Positions 1-12,760 are shown, counted from the stretch's first letter. The stretch: DNA of 64,000 nucleotides from Hydractinia symbiolongicarpus (GCF_029227915.1 NC_079881.1:32279501-32343500), one strand, 5' to 3'. A program made the numbers and translations. The notes: a model not told the origin generated them from the sequence alone.

Positions 1-1965
1 TCATGTTAAACAACAGCAATCAATCTGTATATAAGTTCATTTTATGTCAATTTTTGCACCAATTTTGCAACACAAAATACAAATTCTAAATAATACTAAA
101 ATCTCTTATTTTGGTCCTTCGCATACCGACGGTCTCCCACAAAAGTTTAATCAAAATGTAAAAAATGAGAGGTAACGACAAAATCAAAGTTTGCAAAATT
201 TAATTATTTCGGTACATATATCTACTGCATATGCCCTCTAAAACAATATTTTAATCCAAAATGCCAAAGAAAAACAGTTTGCAACAAAAATCAGTTATTT
301 CGATAATATTGCATACACTCTTTCCTCACAAAAGCTTCACAAACTGTAAAAAAAAGAATGGTTGTAGGGAGTGCTTCTGATTCAACAAAAAACGTTTTTT
401 TGACATATTGCATCTAGCCCTTACCCATTAAATCTTACACAAAATTTCCAAAACTATATACGATTTAGAACAAATCAAATTTAAATCGAGAAGGATCAGT
501 CATTTCGATATATTGCACGGAGTCCTCCCCAGTAAGAATTTATACAAAATATAGAAAAACAAAGCTTGCAAGGTGTAAAATTGAATTCTTCTTCTGTGTA
601 TATATATATGGTCCTTCCTCGCAAAATTAACATAAAATGTCAAAAAGGTTCAGATATAACATCTAACACAACAAAAATCAGTTCTATCAGTATATGTCAT
701 GCCATTGTCTTCCACCAAATGTTCCCCTTAAAGTTTCACAGACACAGCCTGTAAATTAAAAACAACTAAGATCAGGTATTTTGGTCTATTTCATACCATT
801 CTGTTCCAAATAACTCATAAAATGTAAAAATTGAGTGGTAAAACAGAAATTTGCAAAATTCCATTTTTTTATATGCATGTATATTATATGCCTTCTACAA
901 CAATAAGTTAATTCAAAATGTCAAAAAGAAGAAAAAAATAGCTTACAAAGAGTATAAAATTGAAATCAACAAAGTAGCTCTTTTGGTGTATTAAATATAA
1001 GCCATACGCACAAAAGTTTACACTAAATGTAAGAAAATGGTTGTGTTTAGTAATTCTAAATTAAGAAAAGTCAGTTCTTTTAGCATGCTGATTAAGGTTT
1101 TTGCCCACAAATTCTTACATGAAAATGTCAAAACCACAATTTGAAACAAATTAAATTTACATTTTAAAAATAAGTAATTTCTGAACTTTATTTTCAGAAT
1201 ATTTGGAGGAAAAGAACTTCGCAGACCAAAAAAAAACAGGAAAATGTTTAAAAAATTTCTGGGTTAATAACGTTTGATGTGTTTTGTGTGGGAATATATA
1301 TACTGGGAATCTTTAGTTTAAAGCTAGCATTAGCTAGCTACAACAGCTAATAGCTAGTCACTTAAATATAAACTGGAGACTTAGCTAGGTATAAAGAACA
1401 TGGTTACATATATATATATATTCCTAGCTAGCTAGCTAGTTGTTGGTGGTGGTTGGCTTTTTATGATGCTAGCTATAAAACATGTCTGGCAACAATAATA
1501 TAATCAAAGCTGAAAATAAAACATGAAAAAACCTTACAGAACCTTGCTATGATTAATTTATAAAAACCATGCTCTTCTTCAAATGTTTTTTTAAAGATTT
1601 ATTTTGAATGAAAGAGTAGAGAATACTCAAAAAGAACAGCCATCTTTTTCGTAAACACAATTTCCGTTTTATGCTAGGAACTTCATTTAACAGTCCGTAT
1701 GCTTTGTGAATATCTAATACTGTTTTATATGTAGCGATACCTATATATATATGCTAACATAGAGTTTTTTAGCATAAGGGTATATATAGTTATATCGTTA
1801 TTAGCAGCGGGTTATATATTTACACCTTATGTGCGATTTCTATGAAGTACATCCCTAATCTTTTTAGTTAAATTTTAGCGTACAGCCACGTCATAAGAAA
1901 GTGACCCGTGATTTCCGTGTCGTGGACTCACAGTTTTACTCACGCAAGGGAATTAATATATAAGA
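1..1965 (-). mobile_element. Helitron copy 1, non-autonomous, cut by the window edge
   Basis: This is the same family as the copies at 24,126-26,693 and 43,375-46,028, in the orientation of the latter. Its 5' end lies at the right: read on the minus strand it starts with TCTTATATATTAATTCCCTT at 1965, and the base before it is A, as expected for insertion between A and T. The 3' end lies outside the window. The interior is a chain of degenerate units of about 95-100 bp with shared words such as TCAGTTATTTCGATA, followed by a CTAGCTAGC-rich stretch near 1320-1440. No Rep or helicase ORF is present, so it would depend on enzymes supplied elsewhere. The short ORF at 566-754 recurs in all three copies only because the DNA is repeated. 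Confidence 0.8.
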
Positions 1966-2479
1966 TTTGAATTCCCAACCAACCTCTAAAGATAACACTT
2001 TTACACTGTATAACAAATCAGTTAATCAAGTTTTTCCTTTAACAACAAATAAGCGTTATTGTAATAAATAAGTACCTTGCTCTACAACACTTTTCTATTT
2101 AATTTTAGACTCTTCCTCCAACTTTCATGAGTGTATAACCTCGCCTGTGATATTATCTAGAAACTCTCACATTCTTTCAGATTTGCCAACAAATAAAACC
2201 AAATGTATCCCATTAACAACTCTATTCTCACGAAACACGATTTTAAGAAAACATGTCACCTAGGTTTGAACACAAAATTTGGATTTCTGCAGAACTAGTC
2301 TGATAGACAGCATTGGCTTTTTTATACCAGCCCACAAGTGTTTTCCCTAATGAACACAAGTAATTCAAAAATACAATCAATTAAATGCTAAAACTTCTTG
2401 CTCACTTACTTAAAGTTTCACAGGTTTTGTATATAAAATATTAAAATTAAACAATATATAGATACATGCGTACATAATA
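1966..2479. other. Stretch between Helitron copy 1 and the KDZ gene, no gene seen
   Basis: AT-rich sequence with no recognisable exon. It may hold 3' exons or the 3' UTR of the KDZ gene, but I could not extend the reading frame convincingly. The Helitron end sits directly against it. Confidence 0.4.
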
Positions 2480-5170
2480 TTTCTAACTTTGTCATTGTAA
2501 AATGATTTAAAGCATGACTCAAAAAGTCAACACGGTAAGCTGAAGTCATTTCTTTCGTGATTTTTGAAAACGATCTCCAATAGGACCAGAGTCTTTCCAT
2601 CAGTTCCCCATCCATTAAACCAAAACCTTCCATTCTACGGATTGAATTTTGTACCTAACAATGAAAATGTGGAAAACGGTTACTATTACAAAAATTCTGC
2701 CAAAATATTAAGAACAACAACAACAATATCAACAACAACAAACACAACAATAATAAAAAAGAAACAAACCTGACAAGAACTAATGTTCACATGTGCGTGA
2801 AATACTGGTATCCCTAATTTGAATTTGGGGTATTTACTTAACGTTCCTCTTTTCTAAAATATAGATCAATATATACTGTTCAACATATATGTTTCAAGCT
2901 AACCCAGAATGCATATAGAAAACGAATAACCTACAGTTAAATGTTTCTTCAACAGACTGGCAATATCATACATAATATGGACGTCAATATCTTTACCCAA
3001 CGCTTCAGCTAGGATTTTATTCATCATTAATACCGCATAACCAATTCTAATCATATGAAAAGAAAATATCATTGAATATTCTATAATAAACAACATCGCA
3101 GACTGAAAATTACTTTGTCCAAGAAATATTATTGTGCATAGTTTACATTAATAGAAAGTTTATGCAATATGTCACATTTTAAGAAAGAGCTTTGGAATTT
3201 CATGCCGACAAGATACACCAAAAACACCTGTCACACTAAACTTTGAACTTTTTCTTTTTGAACGGACACGGTTCCCTGCTTCAAAGGTGATTTCAGACTT
3301 TATTACAACGAGTAAGTTTTGAATTAAATTAGGGTGATGAAGTGTATCTCACCTTATTTTCCACAGCTTTGTCATCATAGCTAGACATGAATGTGTCAAC
3401 TTCGTCATCTTCAATAAAATGATTTTTGTCATTGTTTGAGGTATTCTTTGATTTTGATGCAGAGCTTTTTAAAACAAGTCCAAAAGTAGCATCCATGCAA
3501 TAGAAAACACTCCCAGAATCCTAAAAGCATTACAACAAAAATATAAAAAAGAAATACAAAAATATCCATAAATTACAAGCTGCCATACTATTGGACATGC
3601 TGGACATTGGTTGGGTATTTTTGCTATCAAGTCTGAAAACCATAGATCCCTCAACTGTCTCTGGAACTGAAGGTATTGGTCAATGGAGTCTGTTTGCATA
3701 AAACGTGTTAATACGCGTTTCTGGAAAAAAATTATGAACTATATAATACAATTATAACAAGCCCATTGCTGCTAAATTAAACAATTTGGCTCTCTTCTGA
3801 CAATAAATAGGCTTTCTTATTAAAAAAGGTTTTGTTGTTAGTCCTAACCTATAAATTCAAACCTTAAACTTACCAGAGTTTGGTTATGCATACCAGTTTT
3901 CCATGACATTCCATCAATTAATGAAGTGAAAGAAATTTTACCCTCCATTTGCAATGCAACAAATAGGTCCAGCAATTTTATTGAGATTGCAGTAGAAGGT
4001 TAAGTAGGTGTTGATGCCCATAAATCATACTTTAACAACTTCGAAAATTCAGATTCACATGTGCAGAACCAGACTTCACGCGGATGGAGATGAAATATAA
4101 GGGCTTATCCAACTGCTAACTGTACAAATAGAGCACTCACATCATAGTCACATCTATATATTACCTTTTTCAGAAACAATTGTTATTACTCGAAAATATT
4201 TGTTTGAACAGGAATAACAGTGAGCATCGTGTAATGTGTTGTGAAATGTACATGTCATCATGTCAAAGTTTGGCTATGAAAAAATAAAACATCACAAGTA
4301 TATAATGTATATAAATCAAATATATATATACATATAAACACGAACTTTAAGTTAAAACTTTAAGTAGCAAAAATGAATGCAATTGATTCTTTAAAACAAA
4401 ACATAAAAATAATATTTATAATATATATATATAAGTTTTTTAGAGTGAATGCAGATTTTTTTCACAATGCCAAACCCTCCTGAAAGTGCCTGCACTTTTT
4501 ACAATGTTTATTCTATTTATATGTAAAACTGTCACATCTAATCATCTGGAGGTTAACATTACACACATACATCAAGCGCATAGCTGGTAAGCATGGCAAG
4601 TTTGGTAAGGACTAGCTACTAGTTAAATGGCGCAACTTGCTTCACTTGCAAGCTCTGTATAGCTTATATATATATACACACCTTTAAAGTAATTGCATTA
4701 TGAAATGCAATGTTCTTATGGGAAACGTCTGTACAACCCTGGCAATATGTCGCAAGTGGACCACAGTCTTCGCACCAAACAAGCCCTTCCTCAAAGGACG
4801 AATCACATACCGTACACTTTTGAAGAAGCAAAAGGTTGAATTTTTCAGCATAATTTTCACAAATGTTAGAAGTGACAGAACTCCAGGAATGTAATTCTTT
4901 TTCTTTCATAACCGCCACATCTTTTTTTTTAACTATATCCCCACTCAGCAAAAACTGTACGTTATCATGTTCTTCAATATCAAATTGTTCAGTTTGCACT
5001 AAAGGTTCCTCAATAGCACTTGTATTATTTGTTTCTTCGATGGTAGTTATGCTTGCAGAAGAATTGCTTATCACCGGCTGAAATGACTTGAAAACACTTC
5101 TTGTATAACCGTTTCTGAGAGTTTTGCGAACGATCCGTGACCCTTTCCTGTTAGACTTTGCAAAAGGCAT
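2480..5170 (-). pseudogene. KDZ/Zisupton-type transposase gene, multi-exon, damaged
   Basis: Six exons read on the minus strand: 5170-4682, about 4100-3874, 3720-3589, 3520-3353, 3102-2935 and 2654 to about 2480. The five boundaries between them that I could place have GT/AG signals and keep phase 0. Exon 1 starts at ATG and ends in a Cys/His cluster (CTVCDSSF, VWCEDCG, YCQGCTDVSH), like the cysteine-rich N-terminus of KDZ transposases. Exon 2 carries VWFCTCESEF and LLKYDLWASTPT. Exon 3 ends in CPACP, and exon 4 holds YCMDATFGLV. Exon 5 has VHIMYDIAS, where the family normally has YDIAC. Exon 6 has GLMDGELMERLWS, the family's GE-ERLWS motif. An in-frame TAA at 4000-4002 interrupts exon 2, and the 5' edge of exon 2 is uncertain. 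I found no flanking TIR, so it may be a domesticated or orphaned copy. The family call is firm; activity is unlikely. Confidence 0.78.
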
Positions 5171-5256
5171 AATATCTTACTGCTATAATAATTCAAGCAA
5201 AACATGGAGATGAGCTCACGAGCTAGATAGCTAGCTGCAACACTTGCCTTCCACAC

Positions 5257-7563
5257 TGAACTGACTAAACATTGAACAGGGGTGGGGGGCTATAGCTGCT
5301 AAAACAAACAGTACAGAGGTAGTCTAAAATTTGGCTGACAACCATTCAACATAGCCACAACACTGTTGGTTTGGCCATAGTGATGTTTGGCGAAGCAACG
5401 CAGCTAGCCAGAAAAATAAATGCACCACTATTCATCACAAAAAGTAATGCACCAACAACCAGCGTTCCATGCAAACGGCAAGTATCGCTCTCCGCTATCG
5501 CTAGAGCAACAGCGCAGCAACGGAACGCGGGGTATATCGTTCTCCTTTTTACAGGGGAGCGGGATATCTATCATATACAGTTTACCGAATAGGGTGAAAT
5601 AAAAATAATTGCATGAGACTACTGTAAATAACGTCGAAGAAAGTATAAGCCTGAGCTAAAAACAAACCATTTCGCGATTGAATAACCTCGTGAAATGACT
5701 TTTTACAACGTTTTTTGGACATTCAAAACTTTGACAGAGATGTAAAGAATTTATTTTCCTAAAAAAGAGAAAAATATATTTACATAATATAAATGATTTA
5801 GCTAAAAGGATCATAATTTCTTTTAGTTAGCATATTTAGATTTTACTGTATCAATCAACAAAAAGATTAACAAATGTGGAAAAAACAGCTAGTAAGAAGG
5901 GAGACATTATCTCAGAGGACACAAAATCAGTAAAAATAATTGCTAAAACGTCAGCGCACGTTTCTTTAGATTTATAGCATATATAACTAATCAGCTTTCG
6001 GCGCTTGTTTTGCCGAAAAAAAAATTAAACAGGCTGCCGGCAAAATTGTAGAACCCTCTGGTTTAGTTACTGAGCAGCAAGCTCTATAATATATGCGTAC
6101 TTTGTTTAAACTGGACGCCAAATTGCTATTTTGTGCCGAGTACGCCGGAAGGACAAAAATCTGACGATATGGAAAGCCCTTATTTTTTCATAGTCTGAAG
6201 ACTAGTGTTATTGCTCTAGCCGCTTGTTTAAGCGGGTTGTTTAACATCCAATAGAACGACCTTTCGGACATGGTCTGCAGAAAATTTCAGGTTTTATTGT
6301 GATGTGATGTTGCAAATATTCACCAGATTTTCTACGCAAATCGCCAGACAAAGCAACGCATGTAGTAAGCCGTAGATTAGCCTATTACAAACTTTATTTT
6401 TGGGTGAGGGCATCTTTTGGTCTTCAAATTAAAATTTAGTTTTAGCATGAAGTTATTTTAAGTGTTCCTATGGCAACTCCTCAACGATCTCATTCTGACT
6501 GTCCCTTATAGTTAACAATTTTGGAAACGGCTGCGTTTTAGTTCTTATGGAAGAAACAAAGAATGACTCCGTTACGCATTTTTTTTATTGACATCCTTGT
6601 CATATTGAGCCTCACTAGGGTATTATTCTTACATAATGCTGTTTCCAAAAGCGTTATTTAGACTCCCTTGCGTATTTCCTTTTTAGGTTATCCATCTCTG
6701 AAATCATATTTCTCGTATGTTCTCATTAGCTTCTTTACACTCCTTGTGACGGAGGTATACAAAAAAGCATATCAATTTTTTAGTAAAAATATTATTAGTT
6801 AAAAAAATTTTTATAAATTTAAATATACAAGATAACTAATATTAGTGAAAATATAAACAGATAAAATGTTAACTTCAGCAGAAATAGACACTTCTAAGCG
6901 ACTTTTAGAGATTTTGGGCAGTATACACAGATTTTAAACCGCTCGGCATGCAATGATTTACCTAGTGAAAAAACTTTTTAACAGATACTCGTAGATAAGT
7001 TTAATAAACCTCTTTTTATAATTAAACCTTCCATCAGATTGACCGACTTTTAAACCATTGACGAAGATTTTGATACTTAAAGCTTTTACAACATCTACTA
7101 ATGTGTTTATATTGAACTTTGGGATCGTATCACGTACCAAAATTTTAAATTACTATCGTAGCCTCTTAGCGTGCTAACGGTAGTATTAACACCATGGCAT
7201 AAGAGCTGACGATACCTTAAGTATGTAATGATGTTATTATTAAACCTAACATTATTAAAATTTTTAAATTTCCAAATAGATAAATAATTCTCGCGATTTA
7301 CAAATGCAATGCTAAAATAAATTGAAAGATATCCGTGATTTCAATTCCTTTTCAAAATCACCCGCAATTGTCAGTAGAATTAATGCTCCAAGCTCGTCAC
7401 CAGATACTACCTCAATGAAGCTGCGAATATTGGTGCTTCCCGACTGTTTATTAACGAAATTTTAAAGGAAACTCAAATATTGAAATATTAAATTGACACA
7501 AAAATTCTGTACACTTTCACAAATCAACCTTAAAATTAAAAAATTATCCAAATTGAAGCCAAA
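5257..7563. other. Intergenic stretch, no gene recognised
   Basis: Upstream of the KDZ gene the sequence becomes slightly richer in GC (5460-5550) and then returns to AT-rich DNA. Short ORFs occur on both strands, but none shows a family motif or a convincing splice pattern. The area just above 5170 would be the place for the KDZ promoter; I see no clear TATA box there. Confidence 0.4.
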
Positions 7564-7623
7564 ATGGATGTTTCTATAAGAATTACGATTTCTCAATGTA
7601 CATTGTCTCATCAGTTAAATTAT

Positions 7624-8123
<500 letters not shown>

Positions 8124-8125
8124 TT

Positions 8126-8270
8126 GGTGGAATATGTCGGACGTGGTGGAATATATCGGACATATGGTTGAATATGTCGGACAAGGTGAAATATGTTGGA
8201 CTGGTGGAATAATTCTGACATTATGCATATGTATTTCAATTATTAGCTTTTTGGTGGAATATTTCGGACT
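8126..8270. repeat. Degenerate minisatellite, GGTGGAATATGTCGGAC unit
   Basis: Five units start near 8126, 8145, 8166, 8185 and 8203, and a sixth detached unit starts near 8252. Spacing of the first five is 18-21 bp. The core GGTGGAATAT-TCGGAC drifts to GGTTGAATATGTCGGAC, GGTGAAATATGTTGGAC and GGTGGAATATTTCGGAC. It abuts the TTA microsatellite with no gap. Confidence 0.85.
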
Positions 8271-8659
8271 TTTTAAGTTAGATTAAATAATTTATTTTGT
8301 AGATGATCGCTTATGTTTACCACAAAAAAAAAAGCAAAATTTATTATTACATAACTAATAAATTCTACTTTTTCACAATATTGCAGCTAAAAGACCTTTA
8401 TAGATTTTCTATCGCAATTATCAAACCTGTTATTTACGGCGAGTTCGAGCATATATTTACAAAATTTATAAAGGGCCTTGTGTTAAGTGTGCTTCTTCTT
8501 CTTTTCCCGATTTCTGTATTTATCGATTTATCGCGAAACACTTTTTAATTCGGAAAAGCAAACAAATTACTTAAGTGTATCCATTGATGTACGAAAAGAA
8601 ATATCCATGGTGTAACTAAAATTTTTTATGCAAAAATCTGAAAGTGTAAGCAATAGTCA

Positions 8660-8892
8660 GGAAAATTTACTCGTCCCCGATTTTGTTCATTACAGTCATT
8701 AAGACGTCACAAGTATACAGAGCACTGTTTAGATATGCCAATTTACGGCAATTATCGATTATGCTTAGCGTATCGTAATAAAGTTTCTTTCCGTGACTTA
8801 ACAGCATAGGCAGTGTATAAGTAACTGAAAAGGATAAAAAAATCTTTCGCGAACATAAATTTTTTTTACACAATCACTCAGGTCATTAACAT
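8660..8892 (-). pseudogene. LINE reverse transcriptase remnant, downstream half of the interrupted RT
   Basis: Read on the minus strand from 8892, the first residues are YVNDLSDCV. This is the usual continuation of the RT motif GVPQGS-LGP--F--YVNDL seen in the LINE on the other side of the inserted TIR element. Further down, the minus-strand frame is open (to 8667) but I could not match it to the expected YADD region. This part is therefore either badly decayed or unrelated. Confidence 0.5.
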
Positions 8893-9125
8893 CCCAGCCG
8901 GCACAAGACGTTTTAAAGACGCCTTTTCTGGAGCTTTTTTGCGCATGAAATATGCGCGCACCCGAGATACGTCTTTTAAACGTCTTTAAAACGCATGTGT
9001 CAGACGCGCATTTTAAAGGCGTCTTTTTCAGGCACGGTCTTTTTCGTTTGTGATAAAAGACGTCTTTAAGACGTCTTTTTCAAGACGTGCATTTGAAAGA
9101 CGCAAAAAAGATCGAAAAAAGACCG
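8893..9125. repeat. Left subterminal arm of the TIR element
   Basis: Dense run of the palindrome AAGACGTCTT and variants (AAGACGCC, ACGTCTTTTAAACGTC, AAGACGTGC). Such subterminal arrays often act as transposase binding sites; that role is inference here. Confidence 0.75.
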
Positions 9126-9352
9126 GTTTTTATTCGTGATATAATTGGTCTACTATTTCTCCGCGGGTAACATGTTTAACTACTTCTTTCATGTAAAAAC
9201 GATAATGCCAATAAAAAAAATATATCTCACAATAACTTGATTTTAAAAACTTGTATTGTATTAAAATAGCAGGGTAAATCTGTATTTATAATTCAAAAGA
9301 GTGATTAAAGAGTAAAAAAACTTAATTATTACCCCCGTCTGTACAATTTTAA

Positions 9353-10569
9353 ATGTCTGAAGTGGCGGTAACTTTTAAACAAAACCAAGTCGAGAAAGGA
9401 AACCGGTTTGTTGCAAAAAGTAAGTTAAAATTGTTTTTGTTTTTATTTGCACTATTCATCAAATGAGTTCCGGCAATATGGTAGCCCGATATAGAGCTGG
9501 GGCTTGTTTCTTCTTAAAATTGATCGTGTTTTTTCATGAGCACCAAAAAAGTTATCTTTTTATTTTGTGAAGCGAGTTTGGGGACTAAGAGCTATGGATC
9601 GTATGCAGTTAAGGTCCTGTATATATATTTATTTTATTGTTTACTTTTTTTACTGTTAAAGCAAGTAGCTATGCTAGCTGCAACCCTGCTGGAAAAATAG
9701 TGAAAAATATTTTTTTCCAGGGTTGTAGCTAGGCGTTTTCAGCCAGCTAAAGCAACCATTAGTCTCATAGAGCTAAGTTTTACGTGCTATCTAAAGAGAA
9801 AATAGCTAGTCACAAAAGTTTGTTATATCAGCTAGCTAGCAAACCAACTGGAAAGTTCACTTAATGTGGAAGAATCTGTGAAGGACATGGTATGCTGCAT
9901 TACATTTACTTGCTATGTTTGCGAAAAACTGATACACAACATTAAAGAATTTCGGAAGCTCTTCTACAGTTTTTTTCATAATCTCCTTTTTTTCTGGTCT
10001 TTTTTGGTGCCCTAGTACTCGTTAGCCAAACATTTTTAAGGCGCAAGAGGTTAGTTGATTTCTTCTTTACTTTTCAGCATATTCGGAATATTGGTGGGAC
10101 TGACTATAAGGATGCCGTCAAACAAACACTTAGCCGGTACGGATAGCTACTATTCACTGTACAATTATGATTTTTGTTCTTTTACACCGATCGTCAATTG
10201 TCCGGAAATCTTGCATATCAAATAAAAAATTAGAATTTAATGGCAATTCATTTTCCTTTTGTAGACTTTGCACTATAAACTTTCTTTGCCAATGCAACTT
10301 GCGAGGAAAGAATGGAAAGATAGCTATAGCAGAGAAAATTTTTTTCCAAATAATCGTCGGTGAGTGCTTTTGGCTTTGCCTATTTCAAATTTTAGAATTA
10401 AAATAAGAAAAAAAAATCTTACAATCGTCTTTTTTTTTCAGACGCTATTGCACAAAAGTACCCTGCAGCCACGGAGAAGGATGTGCGCAATCAAATTGCA
10501 ATAAAGCTAAAAAACGCCCCTGATCAAAAGGGCGGTGCCGGTCGCCAAAAAGCAAACCAGCCAGAATGA
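9353..10569 (+). CDS. Five-exon BEN-domain-like gene inside the TIR element
   Basis: Exons 9353-9419, 9840-9889, 10078-10136, 10265-10359 and 10442-10569 join in frame from ATG to TGA and give 132 codons. Donors are GTAAGT, GTATGC, GTACGG, GTGAGT. Acceptors are CTAG, TTTTCAG, TTTTGTAG, TTTTTTTCAG. All phases fit (1, 0, 2, 1). Residues about 55-120 read LSRLCTINFL, CNLRGKNGK, IIVDAIAQKYP, TEKDVRNQIAIKLKNA, which resembles the helical BEN fold (a C-L-GK-GK turn, then a KYP-TE-DVR helix). BEN domains mediate DNA and protein contacts in chromatin factors. The tail is basic (GGAGRQKANQPE). The gene lies wholly between the arms, so it is either cargo or the element's own accessory gene. BEN is a judgement by eye; the exon structure is the stronger evidence. 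Confidence 0.55.
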
Positions 10570-11314
10570 AATATTTAATATTTTTGTTATTGTTTTTCTG
10601 TTTGTTTATTTCGCTCCACTGTTAGACAGTACGCTCTGGGAAAGTGGAACCTACCTGTGGCGGAAAACATTGAAAGAGCCCGAAAAAAATCTATCCGACT
10701 TAGTGGAAGTACCATGGTTCTTCTAACAAGATTTATAAAAAAAATAAAAAAGCAAATTATGTTTGGTCACAGTATTTCTATAACATAAGGCAGATAATAT
10801 AATTTGAAAAAAATTCTTATTTTCCGGGCTTATAATTTTTTTGCCTTTTAATAACGCGTGTTTAGTTTCGTTCTAGATTCTATTTTATTTGCCTTTAATT
10901 ATTAACGCGTGAAATAATTATTTTTATAATAACTACGGTTTTTATAATAACTACCTTAACTTGTAAGTATTCGAATATAATTAGCAATTCTAGACTCACA
11001 TTATTTGGTCCTTAATCTATGGGGGAATTCAGACTGAGTACTAAACCTCAACGTTCTTTTAAACAAGGTTCTCATAAAAAGAAAAACGTGTAGTAACTAA
11101 CTAATTTGAGCAAATACTAATGTTTAACTGCTGTGAATAAAATTATTGTAAATTTGTTGATAATATAGAATTATTTATGATATTTATGATTTTAAGGAAA
11201 ATATTACAAAAAGATTAAGTTATACAGTTTTACTGCATTTCTAACCCCTCTAAGGACAAAGGTTGTTTGAACAGCTTCCTAGAATGACTTTATTTACGAG
11301 TTTACGTCGTATTT

Positions 11315-11725
11315 GCCACTAAAAAAGACGCACAAAAAAGACGCAAACATTTAAGACCTAAAAAAGACGCACTTAAGACGCATTTAAAAAGCATTACAAA
11401 GACGTCTTTAAGACTGCGAAAAAGACGTCTTTAAGATGCACAAAAAGACGCCATAAAGACGCACAAAAAGACGTCGGAAAAGCGGACATTTAAGACCTAG
11501 AAAAGACGCATTTAAGACGCATTTGAAAGATGTCTTTAAAACGCATTTGAAAGACGTCTTAAAAACTTAAAAAAAGACGTCTTTACCACGCACGGAAAAG
11601 ACGTCGTAAAGACGCACGAAAAAAGACGTCAGGAAAGCGGACATTTAAGACCAAAATAAGACGCCAAAAAGACGCACGGAAATGCGTCTTAAAGACGTCT
11701 TAAAGACGTTTTTTTGCCGGCTGGG
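11315..11725. repeat. Right subterminal arm of the TIR element
   Basis: About 410 bp made almost wholly of AAGACGT, AAAGACGC and GCGGACATTTAAGACC words. GCGGACATTTAAGACC occurs twice (near 11,480 and 11,636), pointing to a longer internal duplication of roughly 155 bp. The arm ends in the TIR. Confidence 0.8.
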
Positions 11726-12760
11726 ATATAGATTGGACCCATTATGGAGCCTTGGGGCACTCCGAAAACTACTTGAGATATGCTAGATTTTTTATCATTT
11801 ACTTGTATGTATTTTTCTCGAGCAGAAAGATGTTTAACAGCATTATTATGGCAGGTTTCGATAATCCTATTTGATAAAGTTTTCGTATTTTGAAAAATCT
11901 GCCATGACAGCCAATGTTATTTCACTTTTGTTCATTGCTTTAATAATGTCATCCTTTAGTTTTAATAAGAGGGTAACCGTTGAATGATTTTTCCGAAAAT
12001 CGGATGGAGTGTTACTGTATATAGATTTATTGTCAATGTACTCTAATAACAGCTTGCATAATAATTTTTCAAAAACCTTTAAAAGAGCTGGAAGAATTGT
12101 AATTGGTCTCAAATCGTTATAAGACATTGGTTGATTAACCTTCGGTATAGGAACCACTCATCCAATCTTCCATTGCTTAGAAAAATGTTATTTTTCGATA
12201 CAACAGTTGATTATATGCGTTAAAGGCGATGCAAGATGCTCTATTACAGGTTTTATGAGCCATATCGGTATTTCATCATCACCAGTAGAACAGTAGTTTC
12301 TCAATAAGCTCAATACGTCAACAACTTGACTGTATTTAACTTCGTGAAAATGAAAACCTTCCTCACTGAAGTTGAAAGCTTTAACTGTTTCCATACTTAT
12401 GCTTCGGTGATTTATTGTCGTTCGGCAGTGGTAAAGTGATTATTTAAAGCATTGATGTCCTTGATGTCATTCATAGAAAAGAATGGTTTCAAAATTTTCT
12501 TTAAAACTTTCCAAAAATCAGCCGGTCGTTTTGCGGTTTTTCGACTAGAGTTCCTCTGTTGTTTTAACTCTAGTATAGCAGGATCACGCATCCAAGGTGC
12601 TGGCGCTGGAGTGATTTTGTTTCGAATAAGTGGAGCATGTCTGTCAATACATTCTTTCGTTAAATCGTTAAAAATGGAGAATTTTTCTTCTGGATCGTCT
12701 AAAGCATAGACCACATTAAATGGTAATGTTTGGAAGGCTTTTATATACAAATTTGCATTA
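11726..12760 (-). pseudogene. LINE (non-LTR) reverse transcriptase remnant
   Basis: Minus-strand fragments in correct order for a LINE ORF2. At 12750-12412 there is a pre-RT segment with APWMRDPAIL and FWKVLKKIL. At 12394-12188 comes GDDEIPIWLIKP and SPLTHIINCCIEK. At 12157-11867 is MVPIPKV, DLRPITILPALLKVFEKLL and VMADFSK, the RT fingers and start of the palm. From about 11880 to 11726 come REKYIQVNDKKS and FGVPQGSIMGPI. Frameshifts separate these blocks, and the usual AFDT segment after ADFSK is missing. The frame is cut after GPI by the TIR element and resumes at 8892. The family type looks like the Jockey/CR1 side of LINEs. It is not functional. Confidence 0.85.

Larger units (their letters stand above)
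8893..11725. mobile_element. TIR DNA transposon with AAGACGTCTT-rich subterminal arms
   Basis: The left end CCCAGCCGGCA and the right end TGCCGGCTGGG are inverted repeats, at 8893 and 11725. Both ends pass into arms packed with AAGACGTCTT and AAAGACGC words: about 230 bp on the left, about 410 bp on the right. The flanks are AT on both sides, compatible with a 2-bp target duplication, but this is too short to be sure. The element splits a LINE reverse transcriptase, so it is younger than that LINE. No transposase with a recognisable catalytic motif is present. The interior instead holds the spliced BEN-like gene at 9353-10569. I cannot assign a superfamily. Confidence 0.8.

Noticed and set aside
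566-754. 62-codon ORF repeated at 25,241 and 44,636
   Set aside because: It lies in all three Helitron copies, opposite to the element's orientation, and overlaps the tandem units; its conservation only reflects recent copying.
6000-6050. GCTGCCGGCAAAATT as a second end of the CCCAGCCGGC element
   Set aside because: Only a partial match, with no AAGACG-rich arm beside it.
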